Positions 1 through 6,423 are shown, numbered from the stretch's first letter. The stretch: 7,161 nt of DNA from SIG510 sp045540975 (GCA_045540975.1 JAZQIE010000152.1:1-7161), one strand, 5' to 3'. Numbers and translations are program-made. Notes: a model not told the origin generated them from the letters alone.

Positions 1-2
1 AT

Positions 3-2015
3 GAACGTTTGGGCTTTTATCCCTATTGGAAGGAGATCAATGCCTGCATTGCACGGATTGTAAAGGCTTGCCATAAATACGGGGTCAAGGTGATTGAGCA
101 TCACAGCAGTGAACTTGTCCATAACCTGCGCACCGCAATCGGTTGGGCACGCTTGGAAGAGGATATCGGATCCTTCTCCAACTGGGAATCCACTCCCGAG
201 GATTGGCCTGAAATCATTCCGTTTTTGGCGATTGACCCGGTGATTGACGGCAAGCATATGCTTGAGTGGCGTCAAATCGACGGCCGCAACGGGAAACCCG
301 TCAACAGCGTGTATAACACCCACTGTATGTGCTACAACAACCCGGATTACCGTGAGGTGTATTTCTCCTATTTGAAGGACTTAATCAAAACAGGCGTGGA
401 CGGCATTATGAACGACGACGTCCAGTACTTTGCGGACCGAAACGCTTGCACCTGCGAGCATTGCCGCAGACTCTTCAAGGAACAGACCGGGTATGAGATT
501 CCCGATCCCGCGCATTGGGCGGAATTTTTTGACGATTATGAAAACCCCGTTTTCGTTGCTTGGAAGCGCTTCCGTTATGAGAGCACCGAGCGTTTCTACC
601 GCGATATTTTCAAAATGTATGACGAATTGGGCTATCAGTGCTTCTATCCGAACTATTCCTCGGATGTGTTAAAACACACGGTCACCGCGTATCCGTTTGA
701 GCGTGCATACGACTTATGGAGTTATATGTTCCAGGAAAACTGCTTCTCCGCTGTCATCCGTGAATCATACTTTGACTTTGCTTGTGAAGCGGTTCAGCGC
801 TATGCCATGGCAGAGCGCAAAGGTGTTCCGTCCATGTCCATGTTCTATCCGGACCGCGAAGACTCGCTCTATTTCTCGTTTGCTCTGGCAAAATCCTGGG
901 GTCAGCTTTACACCGCAACCTCCGAGGGTGTCGATATTTACGATATCGAAAAGAAATACCGTGACTTTGAAAAGGCACATACCGATCTCTTTACAGAACC
1001 GAAGAAACTTGCCAACGTTGCATTCTATTACTCCCGTGATACCCGTGACTTTACCTATGATGCAACCAACCTCTATCAGTTCCCGCTGCTCAGCAGTATG
1101 GAAGCCGCGATTGTATCAAACCTCGGTGTCGACATGGCGTTTGAGGAAAGCTCGGTTGAGGAACTCTCCGAGAAGAAATGCATTGTTGCAAGCCATTGTG
1201 CAGGGCTTTCGGAAACCCAGCTTGCAAACTTAAAGGCATACGTTGAACAGGGCGGAAAGCTCATCATTTACGGTGAATTCGGTCGCTTTGCATCCGACGG
1301 TCGCCGCCGCTCGTCTGCGGAAATCGCATCCCTCATCGGTGTGACCGCGAAGGTGGTTGATTGCGACTATCAAGGTGATGCAACCCTTTCGTATCAAGGT
1401 AAAAATGAAGCATTTGTACTCGGAAACAGTACATACGCATTTGAAGGCGGAAATGTGATTTTGACCGCAAAAGACGGGTCCTGCCGCGGTATTTCCGAGA
1501 AAGTCGGTGATGGCGAGATTCTGTGGATTGCAGGTGTTGTCAGCGAGAATCAGTTCCAGCCGACCGTATGGGCGAAACGCCGTCAGTTGGTGCCCGAACG
1601 TGTGGACTGCGCCCCATTCTATCTTGATATTCTGCGCGACACAACAGGCCGTCTCCTCAAGTGCCTTGCAGGTGCGGAAGCAGAGGTTGTGACCGAAAAT
1701 CGGGAACTGCTGGTAACCGCATACGGCGTGAAAGAAGGCTATGCGGTGCATATTGTTAACATTGCAGATACAGTGTCCCGTGAAATCCGAGAAATCGGTC
1801 ACGAAGACGTTATCCCGAATTATGTTGCAGGTGCAAAGAAACTCGACGAAATCACAGTCCGTGTCGCACTCCCGACCGATGTGACATCAGCCGTGCTTTA
1901 TACTCCCGAAAGTGAAACAGCGGCAGCGGTTTCCTGCAAGAAGGTTGGCGGTATATTCGAACTCACCGTTCCTGCAAATACCTTCGCAGGTTATGGCTTG
2001 ATTTCGCTGAAGTAG
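3..2015 (+). CDS. GH42-like glycoside hydrolase family protein, 5'-truncated by window edge
   Basis: The reading frame is open to the left edge, so the gene begins outside the window. Alignment with the downstream paralogue puts the first visible residue at about its residue 53, so about 52 residues are missing and full length would be near 720. An in-frame TTG at 9 is a mid-gene codon, not a start. Seen: the KACHKYGxKVIEHHSS segment shared with the paralogue (about 65-115), GIMNDDVQYFAD at about 399-434, a CTCEHC cluster (447-464) with a further conserved Cys at about 330, MFQENC near 726-743, and a Gly-rich AYVEQGGKLIIYGEF stretch near 1240-1284. Known: GH42 beta-galactosidases combine a TIM barrel, a four-Cys zinc site next to the acid/base segment and an amidotransferase-like trimerisation domain. 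Inferred: a cytoplasmic glycosidase of a GH42-related or 'hypothetical glycosyl hydrolase' clade; substrate unknown. An inactive sugar-binding relative is possible. Confidence 0.8.
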   Translation, partial: ERLGFYPYWKEINACIARIVKACHKYGVKVIEHHSSELVHNLRTAIGWARLEEDIGSFSNWESTPEDWPEIIPFLAIDPVIDGKHMLEWRQIDGRNGKPVNSVYNTHCMCYNNPDYREVYFSYLKDLIKTGVDGIMNDDVQYFADRNACTCEHCRRLFKEQTGYEIPDPAHWAEFFDDYENPVFVAWKRFRYESTERFYRDIFKMYDELGYQCFYPNYSSDVLKHTVTAYPFERAYDLWSYMFQENCFSAVIRESYFDFACEAVQRYAMAERKGVPSMSMFYPDREDSLYFSFALAKSWGQLYTATSEGVDIYDIEKKYRDFEKAHTDLFTEPKKLANVAFYYSRDTRDFTYDATNLYQFPLLSSMEAAIVSNLGVDMAFEESSVEELSEKKCIVASHCAGLSETQLANLKAYVEQGGKLIIYGEFGRFASDGRRRSSAEIASLIGVTAKVVDCDYQGDATLSYQGKNEAFVLGNSTYAFEGGNVILTAKDGSCRGISEKVGDGEILWIAGVVSENQFQPTVWAKRRQLVPERVDCAPFYLDILRDTTGRLLKCLAGAEAEVVTENRELLVTAYGVKEGYAVHIVNIADTVSREIREIGHEDVIPNYVAGAKKLDEITVRVALPTDVTSAVLYTPESETAAAVSCKKVGGIFELTVPANTFAGYGLISLK

Positions 2016-2020
2016 GAGGA
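2014..2020 (+). promoter_or_regulatory. Ribosome binding site overlapping upstream stop codon
   Basis: AGGAGGA lies inside and just after the TAG stop (2013-2015) of the upstream gene. It is about 8 nt from ATG 2028 but only 1-2 nt from the in-frame GTG at 2022, so it selects ATG 2028. The overlap suggests translational coupling of the two paralogues. Confidence 0.85.
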
Positions 2021-2027
2021 AGTGTTT

Positions 2028-4208
2028 ATGAATTTGGTACAAAATCCGTGGGAAGAACGGTTTGGTTGGTTTTGGTGGAATGCCCCGGAAATTTTCCGTT
2101 TTACCGATGAGGACTTTGACCGTAAAGCAAAAGAGTATGCGGATGCAGGGGTAACAACTGTCGTCAATTTCAGTTGTTCGCATTTCCGTATGTCCTATTA
2201 TCCGTATTGGGATGAACTCGTTGCATGTATTGGAAAAATCGTCAAAGCATGCCATAAATACGGTATGAAAGTAATCGAGCATCACAGTTCATCCTTGATG
2301 CACAATCTGCGCTGGTCCAAAGGCTGGAAACGGCTGGAAAATGAGTATTTCAGTTACAGCAATAAAAACTCGTCCATCGATGATTTCCCGAAGCTTGTTT
2401 CGCATCTGATTGTGGACCCGATGATTGGGGACAAGCACGTCTTTGATTGGTGTCAGGTGGACGGTCGTACCGGAAAAATCGCAACAAGTAACTACGCGAG
2501 TTATGCGATGTGCTTCAATCACCCGGATTATTTTGCAGCCTATGTATCCCATCTGGACGCGTTGATTGCGACAGGGCTTGACGGCATCATGAACGATGAC
2601 GTTCAGTATTTTGCGGACGGAAACGCCTGTACCTGTGAGCATTGTCGTAAAAAATTCTTTGAGGAAACCGGCTATACCTTGCCGCAGCCCGAAGAATGGG
2701 ACGGCTTTGTCGGGGATTATGACAATCCGATTTATATTGCCTGGATTGAATTCCGCCGCAAAAGCACTGCAAATTTTGTGCGCAGAATTTATCAGCATTA
2801 TGAAGAGGTCGGATTCAAAAACATTTATCCGAACTACACCTCCGGCTGCTTGCTCCAAAATCGGACCTTCTGCAACTTTGATACTATTCCGGAATATTGG
2901 GATTTCATGTTCCAGGAAAACTGCGAAGGCTCCGTGCAGCGCTGTTCCATCCATTATTATATGGCAGAAGCGGTGAACCGTTTTGCATTGGGTCAGCGCA
3001 AGGGTGTGCCGTCCATGTCCATGTTCTATCCGAGCAACAAGAGCACCTTCTATGCGTCATTTGCACTCTCTCGCTCATGGGGTCAGCTCTTTACCGCAAC
3101 TCCGGAAGGTGAGAATATGAACGATATTGAGCGCATTTACCGTGACTTTGAAATCAAGCATAAGGAACTTTTCTGTGCGCCGCAAAAAGTGTCCGATCTC
3201 AGCATTTATTTCTCTGCAAAAACCCGAGACTATTTGGCAGACGCAGAAGAAAAATATATGACGCCCATGTTCGGACTCATTCATTCCGCCTATGCAAACC
3301 GCCTCGGCGTGGATATGGTGTTTGAAAAAGATTCTTTGGAGATTCTCAAAGAACATAAAACCATCTTGATGGGTTATGTTGCGATGGCAAGCGATGAAGA
3401 ACTCGCAAAATTACGCGCTTATGTGGAGAATGGCGGAAAGCTTCTCATCCTCGGTGATTTTGCGGCATATTCCGCACCGTGCAAACGACGTGAATTGAAT
3501 GACCTCACCAAGGCGCTCGGCTTGTCGGTGAGTGTAACTCCGTATGAAAAGAGCGGGGAAGCAGAGCTTACCTATAAAGGGAGGTCTCTCAAACTCACAG
3601 CGGAGAAAAACCGTCTTGCATTTAACGGTGGCACCCCTGTCGCAAAGATGGCAGATGGTACTTGTATCGGTATTTCCGAATGTGTCGGAAAAGGCGAGAT
3701 CATTTGGCTTCCGTTTGATACCAATACCTGCTATGCGCAGGGCTCGGTTTGGGGAACTCGCCGCGGTGTTGAGAATCCGGAACCTGTCTTGTGTGCGCCG
3801 TACAATTTGGATATTCTGCGTGAAACTGCAGGTAAGATGATGGAACTCTTTGTGGAAACTCCGTCGTTTGTTGCGGAAACAGACAACGATGAGCTCATGT
3901 TGACCGGTTTTGAACTTGAAAACGGTCTTGCGGTCCATTTCCTCAATTTAAAGGGGAGTATCCCGAAAGAGCAGTGTCTGGTGCGCTTCAGCGACGATAT
4001 GCCGTCGTTTACCGATGATGCACCGAAGCACGAGGCGTTCATGCTCCGTATCAATCTCCCGATCGATGCAAAGGAAGTACTCCTTTATACCACCGAGCAG
4101 GAAAACGCTGTGTCTGTCGCATTTGAAAAAACCGAAAACGGCATTGCTGCTGAAGTACCAAACGGTGTTTTCTCGGGTCATGCAATTTTATATGTAAAAG
4201 AAGCATAA
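2028..4208 (+). CDS. GH42-like glycoside hydrolase family protein, complete paralogue
   Basis: A 726-residue protein, roughly half identical by eye to the upstream gene over its whole length. ATG 2028 is chosen over GTG 2022 because of Shine-Dalgarno spacing. The N-terminus (MNLVQNPWEERFGWFWW) is aromatic and has no signal peptide, so the protein should be cytoplasmic. Residues about 1-380 look like a TIM barrel, with N189-D190-D191 in GIMNDDVQYF followed by C201, C203 and C206. With C162 (MCFNHPDY, also conserved in the paralogue) these could form the four-Cys zinc site known from GH42. FQEN at 295-298 is a candidate segment for the second carboxylate. Residues about 385-505 contain AYVENGGKLLILGDF, resembling the GH42 trimerisation/amidotransferase-like fold. 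Residues about 505-726 are beta-rich. Assigning D190 or D191 as acid/base and the QEN glutamate as nucleophile is inference. The substrate is unknown; no transporter or sugar regulator is visible in the window. Last gene of its operon, closed by a terminator 2 nt after the stop. Confidence 0.85.
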   Translation: MNLVQNPWEERFGWFWWNAPEIFRFTDEDFDRKAKEYADAGVTTVVNFSCSHFRMSYYPYWDELVACIGKIVKACHKYGMKVIEHHSSSLMHNLRWSKGWKRLENEYFSYSNKNSSIDDFPKLVSHLIVDPMIGDKHVFDWCQVDGRTGKIATSNYASYAMCFNHPDYFAAYVSHLDALIATGLDGIMNDDVQYFADGNACTCEHCRKKFFEETGYTLPQPEEWDGFVGDYDNPIYIAWIEFRRKSTANFVRRIYQHYEEVGFKNIYPNYTSGCLLQNRTFCNFDTIPEYWDFMFQENCEGSVQRCSIHYYMAEAVNRFALGQRKGVPSMSMFYPSNKSTFYASFALSRSWGQLFTATPEGENMNDIERIYRDFEIKHKELFCAPQKVSDLSIYFSAKTRDYLADAEEKYMTPMFGLIHSAYANRLGVDMVFEKDSLEILKEHKTILMGYVAMASDEELAKLRAYVENGGKLLILGDFAAYSAPCKRRELNDLTKALGLSVSVTPYEKSGEAELTYKGRSLKLTAEKNRLAFNGGTPVAKMADGTCIGISECVGKGEIIWLPFDTNTCYAQGSVWGTRRGVENPEPVLCAPYNLDILRETAGKMMELFVETPSFVAETDNDELMLTGFELENGLAVHFLNLKGSIPKEQCLVRFSDDMPSFTDDAPKHEAFMLRINLPIDAKEVLLYTTEQENAVSVAFEKTENGIAAEVPNGVFSGHAILYVKEA

Positions 4209-4209
4209 G

Positions 4210-4239
4210 AAAATCCGGCGGATCATTCCGCCGGATTTT
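4210..4239 (+). terminator. Intrinsic terminator of the glycosidase operon
   Basis: A perfect 12-bp inverted repeat: arm AAAATCCGGCGG at 4210-4221, loop 4222-4227, complementary arm 4228-4239 ending in TTTT. It starts 2 nt after the stop codon. The A/T-flanked symmetrical stem could also act on - strand transcripts. Confidence 0.85.
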
Positions 4240-4256
4240 GCATAGAATCAAGATAA

Positions 4257-4432
4257 GAGAGGGATTCTACCCGCGGACTAAAAAACCGTTCCTGTTGCGG
4301 TGCCCAAAATCATTCTGATTTTGACCGCTGCCACTCGTTCAGCTCGCTTCTTCTGCCACTGGCAGCGCTCACATCACTCCCCACCGGCAACTTTTTTGCG
4401 GTCGTTCGACCGCCGTCCTGTTCGAATCCTTC
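4257..4432. repeat. Structured noncoding element A with tRNA T-arm-like ends
   Basis: Bounded by an 8-of-9 inverted repeat (GAGGGATTC at 4259-4267, GAATCCTTC at 4424-4432). The left end matches 12 nt of the 3' T-arm/acceptor strand of the tRNA-Ser gene at 6465-6556. The interior holds several hairpins: an 8-bp stem 4305-4312/4316-4323 extended by GCGGT/ACCGC (4297-4301/4324-4328); CTGCCA-C-TGGCAG (4353-4365); and GCGGTC-GTTC-GACCGC (4398-4413). No credible protein is encoded. A MITE-like or REP-like repeat is the best guess. Copy number cannot be judged from this window. Confidence 0.5.
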
Positions 4433-4433
4433 A

Positions 4434-4473
4434 AACAAAAAAATAACGGACACCCCAATGGGCATCCGTTATT
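4434..4473 (-). terminator. Intrinsic terminator-like hairpin, - strand
   Basis: A 9-bp stem (AATAACGGA 4442-4450 with TCCGTTATT 4465-4473), a 2x2 internal loop and CCC/GGG closing a CAAT loop. The A-rich run at 4434-4443 becomes a U-tract on the - strand. It sits just 3' (on the -) of the tRNA-Ser 3'-end copy, as a terminator follows the real tRNA-Ser gene. Confidence 0.65.
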
Positions 4474-4497
4474 CTTTGGCGGAGAGAGAGGGATTCG
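4472..4497 (-). repeat. 26-bp copy of the tRNA-Ser 3' end (possible att site)
   Basis: Identical over 26 nt and in the same orientation to 6460-6485. It covers a few bases of 3' flank, the CCA, discriminator, 3' acceptor strand and 3' half of the T-arm of the intact tRNA-Ser(GGA). The match ends at 4471/6459 and 4498/6486. The rest of the tRNA is absent, so this is a 3' fragment, not a gene. Tyrosine integrases commonly use tRNA 3' ends as attachment sites and leave exactly such a direct repeat. Confidence 0.7.
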
Positions 4498-4570
4498 CTT
4501 TTCTGCGGAAAAGCCACGGCGGTTGCAACCTGCCGCCGGCAGATTGCTAAGAGCCGCCTTTCGAATCCCT
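4489..4570. repeat. Structured noncoding element B with perfect 9-bp inverted ends
   Basis: AGGGATTCG at 4489-4497 and CGAATCCCT at 4562-4570 are perfect inverted repeats; the left one is part of the tRNA-Ser 3'-end copy. The interior folds: CTTTT/AAAAG around CTGCGG (4498-4513) and CGGCGG/CCGCCG (4517-4522/4533-4538), with a loop that begins with TTGCAA. The same design as element A (T-arm-like ends, hairpin-rich core, A-rich tail, then a terminator hairpin) suggests one repeat family. A - strand open frame across it is not convincing as a gene. Confidence 0.5.
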
Positions 4571-4580
4571 GAATTAAAAT

Positions 4581-4611
4581 AAAAAAGAACACTCGAAAGA
4601 GTGTTCTTTTT
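4581..4611. terminator. Bidirectional intrinsic terminator
   Basis: A perfect 13-bp stem (4582-4594 with 4599-4611) closed by a GAAA tetraloop. A-run on the left and T-run on the right allow termination on either strand. It follows element B as the hairpin at 4434-4473 follows element A. Confidence 0.75.
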
Positions 4612-4646
4612 CTGGCACTAATGGTCAATTATAATACAATATTTTT

Positions 4647-4702
4647 AAGCGGTGCATTTGCTCTCAAAGAAAAGTTTCACGGTGAAACTTTTCTTTTTTG
4701 AG
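4647..4702 (+). repeat. Direct repeat copy 1 flanking the AbrB-glycosyltransferase operon
   Basis: Shares AAGCGGTGCATTT (4647-4659 = 6275-6287) and AAGAAAAGTTTC (4667-4678 = 6294-6305) at nearly the same spacing, and a CGG..GAAACT..TTCTTTTTTGAG segment (4680-4702, compare 6371-6391), with the downstream copy. The downstream copy has about 64 extra bases at the hairpin apex. Confidence 0.6.
4666..4699 (+). terminator. Intrinsic terminator upstream of the abrB-like gene
   Basis: A 15-nt arm at 4666-4680 is perfectly complementary to 4682-4696, followed by a T6 run to 4699. In practice the loop is about ACGGT. It would stop + strand read-through from the left before the promoter at 4747. Confidence 0.8.
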
Positions 4703-4746
4703 TTCAAAGAATTTGTCGGAAAAGATCTAAAAACTTCATTGTTCTA

Positions 4747-4775
4747 TTGACATTTACGTAGAATTTTTGTATGAT
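4747..4775 (+). promoter_or_regulatory. Sigma-A promoter of the abrB-like/glycosyltransferase operon
   Basis: A -35 TTGACA at 4747-4752, a 17-bp spacer and a -10 TATGAT at 4770-4775 make a near-consensus vegetative promoter. Transcription should start near 4782. The in-frame ATG at 4771 lies inside the -10 box and so cannot be the start codon of the regulator. Confidence 0.85.
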
Positions 4776-4797
4776 TATTCATACCAATCATACAAAA
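4765..4797 (+). promoter_or_regulatory. Operator-like dyad over the -10 box and transcription start
   Basis: TTTTGTATGATT (4765-4776) and AATCATACAAAA (4786-4797) form a perfect 12-bp inverted repeat with a 9-bp spacer. The spacer holds a third half-site: GTATGA at 4769-4774, TCATAC at 4779-4784 and TCATAC at 4789-4794, centred exactly 10 bp apart. The array covers the -10 box, the start point and the edge of the ribosome binding site. It is placed for repression, most simply autoregulation by the AbrB-like protein encoded next. Confidence 0.65.
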
Positions 4798-4801
4798 GGA
4801 G
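4797..4801 (+). promoter_or_regulatory. Ribosome binding site deciding the abrB-like start
   Basis: AGGAG is 8 nt upstream of ATG 4810. The longer reading from ATG 4771 has no ribosome binding site and would begin inside the promoter. Confidence 0.85.
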
Positions 4802-4809
4802 AATCAAAT

Positions 4810-5019
4810 ATGAATATACACGATGGAAAATATGCATGGATGGTCAAAATCGGCGAAAAGGGACAGTTTGTTATTCCAAAAGAAGCAAGAGAACTGTTTG
4901 ACCTGCAACCGGGAGATGAAATTTTAGTTCTTGGCGACATCGAGCGAGGAATTGCAATTCTTCCTAAAGCAAAGCAACAAGATGTTGTTAAACAAATTTT
5001 CAGTGAAATAGAAGAATGA
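4810..5019 (+). CDS. AbrB/MazE/SpoVT-type DNA-binding regulator
   Basis: A 69-residue protein starting MNIHDGKYAW. Residues about 10-55 carry the swapped-hairpin AbrB signature: VKIGEKGQFVIPKEAR, then a LQPGDEILVL turn-strand and a GIAILP strand. The last 15 residues are charged and probably helical. Members of this family bind DNA as dimers with swapped hairpins, either as transition-state/local transcription regulators or as MazE-type antitoxins. No toxin gene is adjacent; the next gene, 16 bp downstream, is a glycosyltransferase. An operon regulator is therefore more likely than an antitoxin. The half-site array over its own promoter supports autorepression (inference). ATG 4810 is chosen over 4771 from the promoter and ribosome binding site positions. 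Confidence 0.88.
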   Translation: MNIHDGKYAWMVKIGEKGQFVIPKEARELFDLQPGDEILVLGDIERGIAILPKAKQQDVVKQIFSEIEE

Positions 5020-5035
5020 AATCAGGTGAAGTAAT

Positions 5036-6217
5036 ATGAGCAAAATTGTTTTCTTTTGTATTCCTGCACACGGACACACTAACCCTACCTTGGGTGTTGT
5101 TAGAGAATTAGTTTCTCGCGGGCACAAGGTATGGTATTATTCATATAACATTATGCGTGAAAAAATCGAGTCAGCAGGTGCGACATTTATATCCTGTGAC
5201 GATTATGATATGGAACAAAAACTGAGTAGCAAGGACTCTACCCGTGTGGGAAAAGACCTGGCGTTCTCTACAAAGATATTGGTAGATACCACACTCGCTC
5301 TTGATGACAAGGTTTGCAAAGAGATGGCAGAGCTTAAGCCTGATTGTATTGTTGCAGATTCTATGGCTTTATGGGGAAAAGCGGTTGCACTGAAGCTTGG
5401 TATTCCATTTGTTTGTTCAACAACAACCTTTGCATTTAATCAGCATTCGGCAAAGGTTATGAAGCAAGGTATCAGAGATTTGTTTAAGATGATATTCTCA
5501 ATTCCAAAAACCTCCAAGCAAATTAAGCGTTTGCAGAGTAAAGGCTATCCTGTGAAAAATATTCTTGATATTATCGCAAGTGATGATAATACCCATACTA
5601 TTGTGTATACCTCTCCTGAGTTTCAACCTTGTTCTGATACTTTTTCAGGAAAATATGCATTTGTCGGGCCTTCTATTCGGTCTGCTGCCGAGGAAATTGA
5701 AAAAACTAGGGATAAACTGATTTATATTTCCATGGGAACGGTCAATAATGACATGATGCCTTTTTACAAAGCTTGTATATCTGCTTTAGCGAATACAGAT
5801 TATCAAGTGATTATGTCTGTTGGTAATTTGGTGTCTACCCGGGACTTTGGCAAGCTACCGGAAAACATATCGGTTTATTCGCATGTTGACCAAATTGCTG
5901 TTCTCGAGCAGGCAGATGTCTTTGTGTCACATTGCGGGATGAACAGCGTCAGCGAAAGTTTATATTTTGAAGTTCCGCTTGTTATGTTACCACAGACATC
6001 TGAGCAAAAAGGTGTTGCCGAGCGAGTTTCTCAGCTTGGTGCCGGTATAAAACTTGATAAATCGGACGGGGCTTTGGTTTTGAGTGCGATAAATAAAATA
6101 TTCAGCGATAGCACCTATAAGCAAAATGCTGTAAAAATTTCTGACGGATTTAAGAACTGCTTAGGTGCGAAAGGCGCTGCGGATAAAATTATACAGGTTT
6201 GCAACGACACAGTATAG
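5036..6217 (+). CDS. GT1-family (macrolide/UDP-type) glycosyltransferase
   Basis: A 393-residue protein, typical length for the MGT/OleD-like branch. An AGGTGA ribosome binding site at 5024-5029 precedes ATG 5036, and the gap to the regulator is only 16 bp, so the two are co-transcribed. Seen: a GT-B fold with an N-terminal AHGHTNP motif (H12, H14) followed by RELVSRGHKVWYYS; D108 in ADSMALWGKAVALKLGIPFV, aligning with the catalytic Asp partner of OleD; YISMGT at 230-235 opening the donor domain; and the donor-site signature HCGMNSVSESLYFEVPLVMLPQ (from H299, with E307) followed by EQ at 323-324. Known relatives transfer a sugar from a nucleotide diphosphate sugar to a small lipophilic acceptor such as a macrolide, flavonoid or sterol, inverting the anomer. 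Cytoplasmic; no signal or membrane segment. The acceptor cannot be read from sequence; antibiotic or xenobiotic inactivation is a plausible inference. Codon use is more AT-rich than in the upstream hydrolases. Confidence 0.9.
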   Translation: MSKIVFFCIPAHGHTNPTLGVVRELVSRGHKVWYYSYNIMREKIESAGATFISCDDYDMEQKLSSKDSTRVGKDLAFSTKILVDTTLALDDKVCKEMAELKPDCIVADSMALWGKAVALKLGIPFVCSTTTFAFNQHSAKVMKQGIRDLFKMIFSIPKTSKQIKRLQSKGYPVKNILDIIASDDNTHTIVYTSPEFQPCSDTFSGKYAFVGPSIRSAAEEIEKTRDKLIYISMGTVNNDMMPFYKACISALANTDYQVIMSVGNLVSTRDFGKLPENISVYSHVDQIAVLEQADVFVSHCGMNSVSESLYFEVPLVMLPQTSEQKGVAERVSQLGAGIKLDKSDGALVLSAINKIFSDSTYKQNAVKISDGFKNCLGAKGAADKIIQVCNDTV

Positions 6218-6242
6218 ATGAAATGTAAGTAAATAAAAACAA

Positions 6243-6287
6243 AAATGCACCCCTTCGGCAAAAATCACTGCCTGAAGCGGTGCATTT
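6243..6287 (+). terminator. Intrinsic terminator-like hairpin after the glycosyltransferase
   Basis: AAATGCACC (6243-6251) pairs with GGTGCATTT (6279-6287), with an inner CTTCGGCA/TGCCTGAAG extension having one bulge. The right arm is the start of direct repeat copy 2. The T-tract is weak on the + strand (TTTAAATTT); the A-run at 6239-6245 would give U's on the - strand. Confidence 0.6.
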
Positions 6288-6391
6288 AAATTTAAGAAAA
6301 GTTTCTGTGTGAAATAAGAAAACGCCCTTGAAGGCTATTTTTACACTGCATAGGCGATGAAGGGCTCACTCGGAAACTATTCTTTTTTGAG
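6275..6391 (+). repeat. Direct repeat copy 2 with about 64-bp apical insertion
   Basis: Matches 4647-4702 in two blocks (6275-6305 and 6371-6391) interrupted by about 64 bases. AGAAAAGTTTC (6295-6305) still pairs with GAAACTATTCT (6373-6383), followed by a T6 run, so the terminator stem is preserved around the insert. The repeats start 1628 bp apart and bracket the regulator-glycosyltransferase operon. No gene is visible in 6218-6464. Confidence 0.55.
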
Positions 6392-6423
6392 AAAGCCCTT
6401 TATTTAAGGTTTTTTGAGCATAG

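Noticed and set aside
1230..1802. 190-codon open frame on the - strand, and other opposite-strand frames in 754-4251
   Set aside because: They lie fully inside the strongly supported + strand hydrolase genes, have no family resemblance and no ribosome binding sites; shadows of coding bias.
2022..2027. GTG 2022 as start of the second hydrolase
   Set aside because: Only 1-2 nt from the AGGAGGA; ATG 2028 has normal spacing.
4257..4570. CRISPR array
   Set aside because: The repeated parts are inverted element ends and unrelated hairpins; there are no regularly spaced direct repeats.
4431..4628. Open frame of 65 codons on the - strand
   Set aside because: It covers two terminator hairpins, element B and the tRNA-Ser 3'-end copy (the ESLSLRQR part is the tRNA 3' end). 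There is no clear ribosome binding site or domain.
4630..4635. TATAAT at 4630-4635 as a promoter for a small RNA
   Set aside because: No acceptable -35 element at 16-18 bp upstream (T-rich terminator tail there), and a terminator follows at 4666-4699. Not enough to call.
4771..4809. Longer start (ATG 4771) for the AbrB-like gene
   Set aside because: The ATG is inside the -10 box and upstream of the predicted transcription start; ATG 4810 has a proper AGGAG.
4810..5035. Toxin-antitoxin module
   Set aside because: The AbrB-like protein could be an antitoxin by fold, but the adjacent gene is a full-length glycosyltransferase and no small toxin frame is present.
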